DNA from: a virus
DNA: 64,000 nt
Strand: one strand, 5' to 3'
Virus record (IMG/VR): IMGVR_UViG_3300043219_000566
Span: 152,502 to 216,501 of that record
In this document: positions 7,324-15,725 of the stretch, piece after piece
Numbering within the stretch: the stretch's first letter is position 1
How the letters are laid out: every line of letters begins with the position of its first letter
The notes under the pieces: model-generated
Seen by the model: only the letters and a program-made list of their open reading frames with translations
Database searches by the model: none
What the model was told of the DNA's origin: nothing
Made by a program: the position numbers and the translations under genes

Positions 7324-9134
7324 ATCCCGCCCGGTGCCCCGCCCGGTGCCCCACCCGCCATCTGGGCGATGACCTGGTCCTGACCAACGCTCCGGGCTTG
7401 GCTGCGCATGTTCTGGAGCTTCTGCTTCACCACGGCATGCAGAGTCTCGTCGGTCTGCCGCAACTGGTTGAGCTGGCGTCGTCGCTCACCTTCCGGCATC
7501 GCCAGCAGCTGCTGAGCCATCTGCTCAGCCTGATCGAGCACATCTCCCGGCTGCATCGCCCCTCCGCCACCGCCGCCGCCCGGCATCCCCGGCGCACCAC
7601 CACCAGCAGCCATCGGTGGCATCCCCTGACGGGCCGCGCTGGTTTCGTTCAACCGTCGCTGCATATCCTGCGCCTGCATCTCTTCCTTCTCGATCTTCTG
7701 CTGCTCCTCGCGCAACATGCGTTGCTCGTCGAAGATGCGCCGGATCTCGTCGCGCACGTCGATCCCAAACGGAGCCAACGCCGTCTGATCCGAGATCTTG
7801 TTCGCAGCCGACAACTGCAACCGGACCAACCGCGCTTCCATGTCGTCAGCGCGAGTGACCGGAGTCATACGCCCACGCGCTCGCTCCCAGTTGAAAACCA
7901 TCGAGAGATTTTCGAGCAGCCAGTTTATCCAGTTGTTGAACCCGGCAACCAGGTGCGGCCACGTTGCCTCGAACAGCCGCAAAGCCGGAGGCATGGCCTT
8001 TAGCTCCAACGAGCCCTTGTAGAGATCTGCCGGGACGCCGCACGAATTAAGCAGCTCGTCCAGCGCCACCGTTATCAGCTCGTGCGGTGCAAGCTGATTA
8101 GCCTCGCCGCCCAGCGCCTGATACTCAATTGGAAAAGGCAAACTGTGCATCGCGAGTGGATCACGCCGATGCTCGGCAATCATGCCGCGCACCCGCGACG
8201 AGAAATTGCCCAAGTTAGCGTTCAGCAGCGGATCGACTTTGCCCTGCGGACCGCCCGGACGTCCGGGCGTAACTACGCGCCAGGGCACGATGTAGTCCAT
8301 GGCCAGCGCCTCGTTGTAGCGCTTGAGCACCTGGATGTAGAACCCCTGCTTGAAATTCGACAAGGCCCGTGGGATACCCCAGCCGCGGTTGTGCAGCCCC
8401 GCCAGCGTGTCCTCCTTGAGATGGAACACGATGCCGTCGTTGAACCCGAACAACTGATCCTTCTGGATCGCTTCAATGTATTCCCAGGGGGTGTACTGCA
8501 AATAGAACGGCACGCCACGCTGGATCTGACTTTTGAAATCTTGAGGAATACGCCACAAGTAACGGTGGTCGTGGCTAAGCGGATGGAACAAAATCTCCAT
8601 CTGGTGCGGGCTCCAGCGGATGATCCGCAACCGGTCCTGCTCCATCGAGCGGCGGTCCACCACATCGAACTCGCCGTTGCATTTACACTTCGGGCACTGC
8701 CCGTAGAACTTAAAGCCCCGGAACGTATAGAGCATACGCTCGATCGGACGATCCAACTTGCAGCTCTTGCAACGCAGATAGCGTCGGAACGGAACGAAAA
8801 TGCTCGTAAACGAGTTACCGTAGAACAGAAAATCGAGCCCCACCATCCGCAGTTGCGCAGCGACTCGCAGCGTATCGTCCAGAAATTCGTTGTACTGCTT
8901 CTTGATCTCGTCGGCGACGTCCAGGATCTCGACCTTGGTCAGGAAATACGCACACACGCGCTCCAGCGCCATCCGGTACGTACCGTTGTGCGCCCAGAAC
9001 AACTCACACCAGCGGAGCATGCTCCGCAAGTTGCGAGGCGTGTACATCCCGGAGTAGTCGAGGAAAGGGTCGGGAAACCACTGAACCCCGCCGCTGGACC
9101 CGGACGATGAGTTAGGAACAATGCTATCTGGCAT
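7320..9134 (-). CDS. phage portal protein with zinc ribbon, 604 aa
   Basis: Portal proteins form the dodecameric ring through which DNA enters and leaves the head. Support: length, the FYGNSF motif (residues about 105-110) common in portals, the long run of alternating strands and helices up to residue 400 (including FHLKEDTLAGLHNRGWG), and a Gln/Glu-rich helical C-terminus ending in Gly/Pro/Met low complexity. An unusual insertion carries four cysteines (C122, C125, C147, C150) in CxxC pairs, forming a probable zinc ribbon. The SD is weak (GGAT). Its TAG stop lies inside a 12-base palindrome. The product call rests on pattern recognition without alignment. Confidence 0.75.
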   Translation of the reverse strand: MPDSIVPNSSSGSSGGVQWFPDPFLDYSGMYTPRNLRSMLRWCELFWAHNGTYRMALERVCAYFLTKVEILDVADEIKKQYNEFLDDTLRVAAQLRMVGLDFLFYGNSFTSIFVPFRRYLRCKSCKLDRPIERMLYTFRGFKFYGQCPKCKCNGEFDVVDRRSMEQDRLRIIRWSPHQMEILFHPLSHDHRYLWRIPQDFKSQIQRGVPFYLQYTPWEYIEAIQKDQLFGFNDGIVFHLKEDTLAGLHNRGWGIPRALSNFKQGFYIQVLKRYNEALAMDYIVPWRVVTPGRPGGPQGKVDPLLNANLGNFSSRVRGMIAEHRRDPLAMHSLPFPIEYQALGGEANQLAPHELITVALDELLNSCGVPADLYKGSLELKAMPPALRLFEATWPHLVAGFNNWINWLLENLSMVFNWERARGRMTPVTRADDMEARLVRLQLSAANKISDQTALAPFGIDVRDEIRRIFDEQRMLREEQQKIEKEEMQAQDMQRRLNETSAARQGMPPMAAGGGAPGMPGGGGGGGAMQPGDVLDQAEQMAQQLLAMPEGERRRQLNQLRQTDETLHAVVKQKLQNMRSQARSVGQDQVIAQMAGGAPGGAPGGM

Positions 9135-9139
9135 AGTTA

Positions 9140-9331
9140 CTATCCGTGACGATTGACAAACCGCGGATTCGAGCCGAGTTCACTCAGCGACTGCTGGCAA
9201 CGGGCTTGCTTCTCCGACGCGCACCGTGGGCACTTCGCCGCGCCGTCTACCAGCACGTTCGCAGTCCCGGCGCAATCAGGCGTGCTGCAAGGCGTCACAG
9301 ATGGTTCAACCACGTTCTTCTTGTTCATCAT
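9140..9331 (-). CDS. small zinc-ribbon protein, 63 aa
   Basis: Starts at MMNKKNVVEP because GGAGG lies nine bases upstream of the first ATG; the longer frame overlaps the previous gene more. Carries CSTPDC and CPRC, a four-cysteine zinc site, plus a third Cys (ARCQQ). The C-terminus is polar. It lies five bases upstream of the portal gene. Small zinc ribbons of this kind occur many times in this genome; role unknown. Confidence 0.65.
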   Translation of the reverse strand: MMNKKNVVEPSVTPCSTPDCAGTANVLVDGAAKCPRCASEKQARCQQSLSELGSNPRFVNRHG

Positions 9332-10145
9332 GCTCAACAGCCTCCGGCTGCTCATCTGCGCGGGGCAAAACAACCAGGGTACCGACGCCTGGGATAACTG
9401 TCGTCAGTCCAAAATGCCGAACGGTGAACTCCTTGAAGCTACTGTCGTCCATCGGCACCTTGAGCTTAAACGTCTGGTCCATAGGCGGTTCGTACGCCAA
9501 GTCTCCGTCACCTACCCCGGCAGTATACAAAAGCGCGATGTGTTTCTCGCAAATAATAACGTCCGTCGCCTTAGAGCGGAAGCGACCAAACCCTCCCTCC
9601 AAAACGACCAGCACGAACAACTTAGCGCTTTCTTCCCCCGGCGATTTACGCTCGTCCTCCCGGTCGGGCGACAACGCGGCGCGCAACGTAGCCGCCACGT
9701 TCGGATCAGATAACGCAGCCGCTAGCGCCGTCGCGTCGACCGGCGGCGTAGAAACGACCGCTGGACCAGGAACCGCGACTGGCGTAGTTGTTGCCGGAGC
9801 TGATGGTTGATCACCCACGGGAGCCTCCCTTGCGGGTCGTCCGCTAGTTGGTAGAGGTGGTAACGCACGCGGCACAGCTTGCGCGCAACTCGGCTCGGAA
9901 CGCGATGCCGCCGGATCAGGCGCTGAAGCAGGTTGAACCGGCGACGCGACTGCCTGGCGAACAGGCTCGCCGTCCATCGGCGGATCATCGATCGGCGGCG
10001 GCAAGATCGTCGCGCCCGTGAGCCCCGGCCGACCACCGAAACTGTCCTCGAACGCGTTGGGCACCTTGGTGCCTACGGCCCCAACTTCGACTTCGGAAAC
10101 GACTTCTTTCTTCCAGCCTTGCCCGATGTCTTTGAACTCGGTCAT
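9306..10145 (-). CDS. hypothetical protein with long Pro/Ala linker, 279 aa
   Basis: Not recognised. A short N-terminal part (1-45), then about 110 residues rich in Pro/Ala/Ser/Thr, then a compact beta-rich C-terminal domain (about 170-265: KLFVLVVLEGGFGRF, DVIICEKHIALLY, TLVVLPRADE). It follows a strong terminator, so it must be read from a promoter very close by or from read-through. ATG after GGAGGAGAAAA. It precedes the zinc-ribbon and portal genes. Confidence 0.7.
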   Translation of the reverse strand: MTEFKDIGQGWKKEVVSEVEVGAVGTKVPNAFEDSFGGRPGLTGATILPPPIDDPPMDGEPVRQAVASPVQPASAPDPAASRSEPSCAQAVPRALPPLPTSGRPAREAPVGDQPSAPATTTPVAVPGPAVVSTPPVDATALAAALSDPNVAATLRAALSPDREDERKSPGEESAKLFVLVVLEGGFGRFRSKATDVIICEKHIALLYTAGVGDGDLAYEPPMDQTFKLKVPMDDSSFKEFTVRHFGLTTVIPGVGTLVVLPRADEQPEAVEHDEQEERG

Positions 10146-10183
10146 TTTTCTCCTCCGCGTGAGTTCGTTGTACCTGATAGCTA

Positions 10184-10227
10184 AGAAAAAAGAAAACGGT
10201 TACCCCGCCAAAAGCGAGGCAACCGTT
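10184..10227 (-). terminator. Rho-independent terminator
   Basis: On the minus strand, AACGGTTGCCTCGC pairs with GCGGGGTAACCGTT around a short T-rich loop (14 bp with two G-U type pairs), followed by TTCTTTTTTC. It lies eight bases after the stop of the 10235-11035 gene. Confidence 0.9.
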
Positions 10228-10234
10228 GAGCAAT

Positions 10235-11035
10235 TCATACCGTCGCGCTACTACGCCCGCGTTGCTGGCGCGCGCCACTCAAGCGCACCGGTGGACGCAA
10301 ACTGACGCGAAATGATCCCGCCTCGACATCCAGCGCAGCCGGATTTGAGAAGTGAAGCACAGACGGAACATCTGCTACTACCACTACGGCATCGTGCGAG
10401 ACAATGTGGCTAAGCCAGCGCGCCGGAACCAGTGTCATTCCGTGCTCGTTCTCGGTGTGCTCCCTCAGCAGATCCCGTATCAGAGTCATGATCGTGTTGT
10501 TCGGTATCACGCTACGGAAATGATCCTCCAGATCGAGGAAGGGAATTTCCGGCAGGATGCGCGGGCGCATCCGACGTGACAACTTGTAATCGAACGGCAC
10601 CATGCCATTCAGCCCACGCATCACGTCGTACTCCAGCATATCCCAATCCAGCGGACCAGACCGAGATGTGGAACTGTCGACGTATATCGGCAAATCCACG
10701 CCAAATGGTGCGCGAAGGTCGCGCTGCAACGCGTTTTGCAGCGTCACCAGCGCGTGGTGCGCGCCCCCTAGCCCCCGCACTTGCTTTTTGTACGCTGCGC
10801 TTAAAGCATCTGTATCCCACCACTTGAGACAATGACTTACCAACTTTCCGTGCTCATCCAAGCTCAAGCGCATGCGCGCCAGCCGATAACGAACCACGGT
10901 GTGGCCGCGCCTCCGAATCGGGTCAGGGTACAGACAAAATAACGATGCTTCGCCGAGCGGCACGTACTGCGTCTGATGCCGCGACATCGCTACAACGGCA
11001 ACTGGGTGTCCCATCAACTCTCGATTGTCCTGCAT
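10235..11035 (-). CDS. hypothetical protein flanked by two terminators, 266 aa
   Basis: Not recognised. A globular-looking mixture of strands and helices with an Arg-rich C-terminus; no catalytic motif that I can name. The ATG follows AAGGAG. Its SD begins only a few bases after the T-tract of the upstream terminator (11053-11085), and a second strong terminator follows its stop. It is thus insulated on both sides: no promoter fits in the upstream gap, so expression would need read-through or a promoter inside the upstream gene. Confidence 0.75.
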   Translation of the reverse strand: MQDNRELMGHPVAVVAMSRHQTQYVPLGEASLFCLYPDPIRRRGHTVVRYRLARMRLSLDEHGKLVSHCLKWWDTDALSAAYKKQVRGLGGAHHALVTLQNALQRDLRAPFGVDLPIYVDSSTSRSGPLDWDMLEYDVMRGLNGMVPFDYKLSRRMRPRILPEIPFLDLEDHFRSVIPNNTIMTLIRDLLREHTENEHGMTLVPARWLSHIVSHDAVVVVADVPSVLHFSNPAALDVEAGSFRVSLRPPVRLSGARQQRGRSSATV

Positions 11036-11052
11036 CGCAGACTCCTTCCACG

Positions 11053-11085
11053 AAAAAAAACCCGATGGGCTGCAGTCCCATCGGG
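11053..11085 (-). terminator. Rho-independent terminator
   Basis: Minus strand: perfect 9-bp stem CCCGATGGG / CCCATCGGG with 7-base loop ACTGCAG, followed by eight T. Lies 28 bases beyond the stop of the 11113-11547 gene. Confidence 0.95.
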
Positions 11086-11112
11086 CCAGGTCACGTTGAC
11101 AACGCGTCGACG

Positions 11113-11547
11113 TTATTCGCTAGGTGGTTCCGGAGTTGTAATCGGTGTAATGACATCACCCGACACATTCACGGAATGATCAGCGCTAGACAGCTGCACA
11201 CGCGTCGTTTGCACGACGTTGCCCGTCAGCTGGTGCCCGTAAAAGGCGTAAGTCGTCACCGCGTCCCGGCGCTGGCGAGCCGCGGCAAAAGCCTCCAAAA
11301 AAGCCTCTTCGTCGTCAAAGACTGTTAGTTCGTCCCGGCGCTCACCCACGATCAGCAAGTGGTATTGCTCGCCGAGCGAAGCATCCGCTTCCCCAGCAAC
11401 TTGCGGTTCTCCGGAACTCTCCTCCAGAAGAGGCGACTCCAGGCCAGGAATCTCAGCCGCCGTGGGTGAAGGCAGCGAGCTATCGTGGTCCGCCAGCGCC
11501 TCGGCAAAACCGGGCGCGACCTGATCATCTGGGGTTTTCTTAACCAC
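11113..11547 (-). CDS. hypothetical acidic protein, 144 aa
   Basis: Not recognised. The first 60 residues are acidic, Pro/Ser/Glu-rich and probably disordered; residues about 60-125 form a small folded part (YHLLIVGERRDELTVFDDEE). GTG start with GGGAG at good spacing; the start region overlaps the upstream gene by eight bases. It is the last gene before a strong terminator, so it closes a transcription unit that starts far upstream. Confidence 0.7.
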   Translation of the reverse strand: MVKKTPDDQVAPGFAEALADHDSSLPSPTAAEIPGLESPLLEESSGEPQVAGEADASLGEQYHLLIVGERRDELTVFDDEEAFLEAFAAARQRRDAVTTYAFYGHQLTGNVVQTTRVQLSSADHSVNVSGDVITPITTPEPPSE

Positions 11548-12082
11548 CGTGCGCTCCCGGATTAGGCAGCGGAGCCGCTGGGAAAGTCGCAGCTCCTTCA
11601 GCAGCGCCTGGTGCTACCGGAGCAGTATCACCCAACTGGTCTACCTTGACAGGCGTGATGCCACCACCAACAGGCGGCGTACCGGCCGGGGCCGCATTTG
11701 CTGCCTGTCCAGTAGGCAACGGACCAGGAGCTGCACCCGGAGCACCTCCGCCAGGCGAATTGATCCCACGTAGCAGGCGCTCCACCTGCTCGCGGTAAGA
11801 CAACTCCAGCATTCCCTGGTCCCGACGGCTCATAACAGACGCGCACAGTACGTGCAACATTGTGATCCGGTTCGGAGCTTCCTGAATCTGAAGCGTCGTA
11901 ATGGAACACGCGCCGTGCGGGTTCATGTCCCGCGAATCAGCCCATTCGTTGAACTGCTCGCTCACCGGCTTGTCCCGGGAAATCACGGTCCACTGATTAG
12001 ACTGCGCGTCCAGCTCCCACGTTTCACGTGCAGTCATCTCGACCAGGCGCACCTCGGCGTTAAGCATTGGCTGTGCTGACAT
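11540..12082 (-). CDS. hypothetical protein with Gly/Ala/Pro-rich tail, 180 aa
   Basis: Not recognised. I place the start at MSAQPM (ATG 12080-12082, AGGGA upstream); a GTG at 12097 is possible but would overlap the previous gene. Residues 1-105 are folded (NEWADSRDMNPHGACSITTLQIQ), the rest is a Gly/Ala/Pro tail. Sits in a row of small late-type genes; similar low-complexity tails recur in the neighbours. Confidence 0.7.
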   Translation of the reverse strand: MSAQPMLNAEVRLVEMTARETWELDAQSNQWTVISRDKPVSEQFNEWADSRDMNPHGACSITTLQIQEAPNRITMLHVLCASVMSRRDQGMLELSYREQVERLLRGINSPGGGAPGAAPGPLPTGQAANAAPAGTPPVGGGITPVKVDQLGDTAPVAPGAAEGAATFPAAPLPNPGAHGG

Positions 12083-12093
12083 CGTTCCCTGCC

Positions 12094-12360
12094 TCACTTG
12101 CTAGAAGAATCTGGTCTCTCTTCTCCCCGCTCAATAACGGGCTTAACTTCCTCGTTGCGATGCAAGATCGTGAGCTTGCCCTTACCACTTACCTGGAAGA
12201 CACCACGATCAAGCACGTTACCCTTGCTGTCAGCCACCACTAGCGTGCCCAGTACGGCCGGACCAACGGAGCTGTAGAACCGCGGAGTAATCGTCATGCT
12301 CTTGGCGTCGCCCTTAACGCCCGCGTCGATTTCGGACGGTGGCAGAAATCTAACTTCCAC
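12094..12360 (-). CDS. small beta-rich protein, 88 aa
   Basis: Not recognised. Predicted all-beta (MTITPRFYSS, AVLGTLVVADSKGNVL, RGVFQVSGKGKLTIL) with a charged tail. GTG start after GGGAG. It overlaps the upstream gene by 11 bases. The pattern fits a small head-tail connector, decoration or tail-tube accessory protein, but no family is recognised. Confidence 0.7.
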   Translation of the reverse strand: MEVRFLPPSEIDAGVKGDAKSMTITPRFYSSVGPAVLGTLVVADSKGNVLDRGVFQVSGKGKLTILHRNEEVKPVIERGEERPDSSSK

Positions 12361-12943
12361 TTTCGATTCTCCCTTGGCACTTTAGAACCATGTCGGACAT
12401 CTCGACAATCCGCTGATGCGGCTTATTCCACCACAACTTAGCGGGATAGCCGCCTTTGACGTTCATGCGGCCGCGATTGCCGTCTGGCAGAAACACGGTC
12501 AAGCGCACCGGCAACTGCCGCGGACGCACAACCGCCCCCACGTCAGCGGTGCCCTCTACGTTAATCGCTTGCGCTGAAACTTGCCACACGACTTGCTTCG
12601 TGAACGAAACAAACAAGACCGTCGACAGGTAGTGACAGAAATCATCCCAGACCTCCGTAGCAAGACCCTCGACATAACGACCCCAGCGGCCCAGACCCGC
12701 GACCACAGTGCGCTGGTAGTCCACCAGAAGACGCTTCTGCTCTCCAGCCTCGATCTCAAACTGGTCCGGCATCGAGTAGCCCACCCCGGCGTGAACGTAC
12801 AGGGGCGCTAACGTGAAGAACGTGTACTCCTGCAAGTAGGGCTCGATCGACATGGTGCGCACCATCTGCACCTTGCGCCGTCCCGCCCTGGTCTTGTGCG
12901 AAAACTCCTTCTTCCACTGATCTCCGCGCCCAAGCAAATACAT
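12350..12943 (-). CDS. hypothetical protein, 197 aa
   Basis: Not recognised. The start at MYLLGRGDQW forms an ATGA overlap with the upstream gene's stop and has GAGGTAG upstream; the frame stays open further but would run through that gene. Mixed alpha/beta with a basic patch (HKTRAGRRKVQ) and aromatic-rich middle (YTFFTLAPLYVHAGVGY). Coupled with the genes on both sides. A virion role is likely from context only. Confidence 0.7.
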   Translation of the reverse strand: MYLLGRGDQWKKEFSHKTRAGRRKVQMVRTMSIEPYLQEYTFFTLAPLYVHAGVGYSMPDQFEIEAGEQKRLLVDYQRTVVAGLGRWGRYVEGLATEVWDDFCHYLSTVLFVSFTKQVVWQVSAQAINVEGTADVGAVVRPRQLPVRLTVFLPDGNRGRMNVKGGYPAKLWWNKPHQRIVEMSDMVLKCQGRIESGS

Positions 12944-13167
12944 CAGATCGCGACTACCTCGACTTCGCAAAGACAGCGAGTCTCCGGCCGCTGCCACCCG
13001 TCACGATAGCGCTCGTTCTCCGAAGTAACGACTCGGCAGAAATAGCGCCGTTGCTGACGTTGAAAATACGACAGATCGCCGGGGTAAAGCAAGCGCCGCC
13101 GACCCGTCCGGATCGTAAAGCGCTCGCCCACCGCCAGCGGGAAGTTGTTCGGCGGGCGAGCGCTCAT
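12943..13167 (-). CDS. small basic beta-rich protein, 74 aa
   Basis: Not recognised. Compact and Arg-rich with alternating strands (GERFTIRTGRRRLLYPGDLSY), reminiscent of SH3-like small domains. The ATG follows GAGGAG six bases upstream, a strong signal. Its TGA overlaps the next ATG. Confidence 0.65.
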   Translation of the reverse strand: MSARPPNNFPLAVGERFTIRTGRRRLLYPGDLSYFQRQQRRYFCRVVTSENERYRDGWQRPETRCLCEVEVVAI

Positions 13168-13188
13168 ATCGCACTCCTCTCAGAAGGT

Positions 13189-13842
13189 TCAAATGCCGTA
13201 CGCTTTGTCGAGCCCGAAGGATCGCCACACGCCCCGAACAAACTGGGCCTGTTGCTCCGGATTCTCCGGATTGAACACTGCGCGCAGAGAACCACTCTGG
13301 CGCTGCGCCAGGTGCTTCTCCAGCAGCTCCACCTTAGCGATCGAGAGACCTTCGGAACCCAGTACCAGCCGCGCCGGGTCCCAGACCTCGACGACGTTCC
13401 TGATTGGCTGCGGCATGGACATGAACGCTTCCAGATACAAACCCCAGGACGCAATCAGCTTGCCCTCGCGTGCAGCTTGCACCGCGCATAAGTGCAGCAG
13501 CTTCCGCCCCTCAATGGCCCATAGCCGTAGCGGCGGCACATCGGCATCTCGGTAGTCGGCCAAACGGCCGCTAAGCGAGGTATACAGCTCAACGCCGGTA
13601 CCGTAACCAACTTGTTGACCATCCGCGTCGATCACGCAAGCCGCCTGCACGTCGCCAGCCAGCGGCATTTGAGCTGCCTGCTCCTGACGCAGCTTCCAGG
13701 CCACTTGTAGCCAGTTCTCGATGGTTTCCGGTTTGGTGTAGTTCTTGGGTACCTGGGGCTCGGTCACCAGATCTTTCCAGTTGCTGACCGGCACACACGT
13801 GAAGCCCAGAAACAAATCCTCGTAAAGATCCTTGTTATCCAC
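13189..13842 (-). CDS. hypothetical protein, 217 aa
   Basis: Not recognised. Mostly helical with a central part that contains VQAACVIDADGQQVGYGTG. GTG start after AGGAGATGACCA; overlaps the end of the RuvC-like gene by eight bases. Lies between the DNA-processing genes (RuvC, DnaQ) and the late genes, so its role could be in either. Confidence 0.7.
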   Translation of the reverse strand: MDNKDLYEDLFLGFTCVPVSNWKDLVTEPQVPKNYTKPETIENWLQVAWKLRQEQAAQMPLAGDVQAACVIDADGQQVGYGTGVELYTSLSGRLADYRDADVPPLRLWAIEGRKLLHLCAVQAAREGKLIASWGLYLEAFMSMPQPIRNVVEVWDPARLVLGSEGLSIAKVELLEKHLAQRQSGSLRAVFNPENPEQQAQFVRGVWRSFGLDKAYGI

Positions 13843-14470
13843 TGGTCATCTCCTCTGCTACCGGCGCGCCAGGCGCGCCAACGCCGTGAATGAACACCCG
13901 GCGGCAGTACTCGGCAATGAGCAACGCCGCCGCTTTTTCCGCACTCTTCTGAAGTCGTAGATCTACGCTCGGAAACATCTTGCGAGCCTTAGACAGGTAA
14001 GCCGCGCGCAGCATCTTGGGATCGTCGTGCGCGATCCCCTGCAACATCACTGCCTGCCAAGCCTTGGGCTTGACCAGCTCGTAGCCGACCCCGCGGTCAG
14101 CTAGCGCTTGCTGCAACGCCCAGAACGAGCCACCGAAGGTAAAGGCCCCCGTGACCGAGTCGCGAGGCATAGATGCGACCGCTTCGACCATACCCAGCAC
14201 CTTGCCGGGCAGCGTCACGATACGATCGAACAGACTGGCAATCCCGTTGAAATCGAACTCGCGGTTGTAGCCCTGTACCCGAACGCTTTTCAGCTCGCCG
14301 GTCTTCTTGTCCTTGCGCTTCTTGTAGCGCGCAGCCTTCGGGCTCTCGTTGATCGGAAAGTCCTCGCAGACCAAAACCAAACGATCCCGGCGAATCGCGG
14401 CAACTGCGCCATGTAAGCCGGGATCGATGCCGAGAAAAACGAACTCTGTCTCATCAATTGGTGAACTCAT
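13835..14470 (-). CDS. RuvC-like Holliday junction resolvase
   Basis: RNase H-fold nuclease that cuts branched DNA, needed to resolve recombination and packaging intermediates. Visible motifs: FLGIDPGLHGAVAAI with the first catalytic Asp (D16), MVEAVASMP with the Glu of the second motif, and a C-terminal KSAEKAAALLIAEYCRR helix that corresponds to the last acidic motif, with Glu where Asp is more usual. Length 211 aa is a little more than RuvC (about 170). ATGA overlap with the exonuclease gene upstream; the two likely form a DNA repair or recombination pair. Confidence 0.8.
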   Translation of the reverse strand: MSSPIDETEFVFLGIDPGLHGAVAAIRRDRLVLVCEDFPINESPKAARYKKRKDKKTGELKSVRVQGYNREFDFNGIASLFDRIVTLPGKVLGMVEAVASMPRDSVTGAFTFGGSFWALQQALADRGVGYELVKPKAWQAVMLQGIAHDDPKMLRAAYLSKARKMFPSVDLRLQKSAEKAAALLIAEYCRRVFIHGVGAPGAPVAEEMTSG

Positions 14471-15237
14471 GCTGCTAATTCCGCAAACCTTTCTCGCATC
14501 TCCTTGTAGAGATAATGCGTCATCAGCGTATCCGCGGCCGCGTCGTGTGCAGCGCTGGTATCGATACTGTGCTTCTCCACCAACCCATACTCACGCACAG
14601 CGAACGCTAAATTCCACAACACGCCTCTGGCTCGAATGTCGCGTACCCGGCAGAAGAAATCCCAAACGGGCTCGTCATCGCGCGGTAACAGGCCCAGTCG
14701 ATTGGCCTTGAACATCGCGCCGGTGTCGAACACACGCTCGCGGTCGAACTTGAACGGGAACCCTTCTTTCTGCATGTGGTATTCGACAAACGGGATATCG
14801 AAACCCGTTAAGTTGTGGCCCACCACGACTGCTTCCGGCAGCTGCATCGTTGTCTGCAGCAACTCCCGCAGCACGTGGTAAACCTTGGGGCGAGACACGC
14901 CGTGCTGGCGCACGTCAGCGGCTTTGACATAGCCATCGTTACCGTCGCGGATCTGCCGCTGCACGTACGAACCCTGCTCGTACATGCGCAGCTCGTCCTC
15001 GGGGCACGCTACAAAAATGCCGCCACGGCTAGTGACCTCGGCGCGTATGCACTGCAACCAGCCAAACTGCAGGATACAACCCTGAGCCGGTTGCAACGAA
15101 GTCGTCTCGATGTCCAGCACTAGATAACTATCTGATAGGTTCATGTCTCGCGTCCTCAGAATTTGAGCGATTAGTTGCCACTGCCGTTCGTACGGCATTT
15201 CCCAATCACCCACGTGAGTCGGACGCTTCTCCGTCAT
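14467..15237 (-). CDS. DnaQ-like 3'-5' exonuclease (DEDDh)
   Basis: Proofreading-type exonuclease fold. Motif ExoI is LVLDIETTSL, ExoII is VVVGHNLTGFDIPFVEYH, and ExoIII is HDAAADTLMTHYL, giving the Asp, Glu, Asp, His-Asp set of the DEDDh group. No polymerase domain is attached, so it acts as a free exonuclease in replication or repair. Starts: ATG at 15237 (GGAG ten bases upstream) overlaps the previous gene by 32 bases; ATG at 15198 is possible. Coupled to the RuvC-like gene by ATGA. Confidence 0.85.
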   Translation of the reverse strand: MTEKRPTHVGDWEMPYERQWQLIAQILRTRDMNLSDSYLVLDIETTSLQPAQGCILQFGWLQCIRAEVTSRGGIFVACPEDELRMYEQGSYVQRQIRDGNDGYVKAADVRQHGVSRPKVYHVLRELLQTTMQLPEAVVVGHNLTGFDIPFVEYHMQKEGFPFKFDRERVFDTGAMFKANRLGLLPRDDEPVWDFFCRVRDIRARGVLWNLAFAVREYGLVEKHSIDTSAAHDAAADTLMTHYLYKEMRERFAELAA

Positions 15238-15715
15238 TACATGGTTGCTCCGCAAACGCTTCCAACATTGCCAAACACTCTTTCAGATCCTTCTGATTCG
15301 GGTCATGCTCGCCACGATGAAGAGTCTCGCCGTACTTGGAGCAGAACAACGTCGTGAACTGCTCCAGCGCGACAGCACCCACCAACGCGTAAACGCGATG
15401 CGCGCAGAACCCGGACGTCTCGATTGCGCTTTGTAGATCCTCACCCCGCTTGATCACACAGACGATGATCTTGGCAAACATGCGCGCCGCGTTCCCGAGT
15501 TCCTCCTCGGTAATTCCCATGCGCTGCTTGATCGCTCGCCAAGACTCAGGCCAGTCCTCTTCCGGCTGGCTGAGAAGCTGGAAGACCTGCCGCAATAACC
15601 CCGGGTAAACAACGGTGATATCGCGGTTAGGAGACCACCATCGGCCATCGCCGCTACGCTGATCGCGTATCTGCAATAACCCGCGCTTCTGCTGTTGCTT
15701 CGAGCGGCTACCCAT
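15206..15715 (-). CDS. hypothetical protein, 169 aa
   Basis: Not recognised. Basic N-terminus (GSRSKQQQKRG) followed by a helical protein. Strong SD (AGGAGG). It overlaps the exonuclease start. Its place between DNA metabolism genes suggests a DNA-related role, but there is no motif to confirm it. Confidence 0.7.
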   Translation of the reverse strand: MGSRSKQQQKRGLLQIRDQRSGDGRWWSPNRDITVVYPGLLRQVFQLLSQPEEDWPESWRAIKQRMGITEEELGNAARMFAKIIVCVIKRGEDLQSAIETSGFCAHRVYALVGAVALEQFTTLFCSKYGETLHRGEHDPNQKDLKECLAMLEAFAEQPCNDGEASDSRG

Positions 15716-15725
15716 GAATTGCCTC

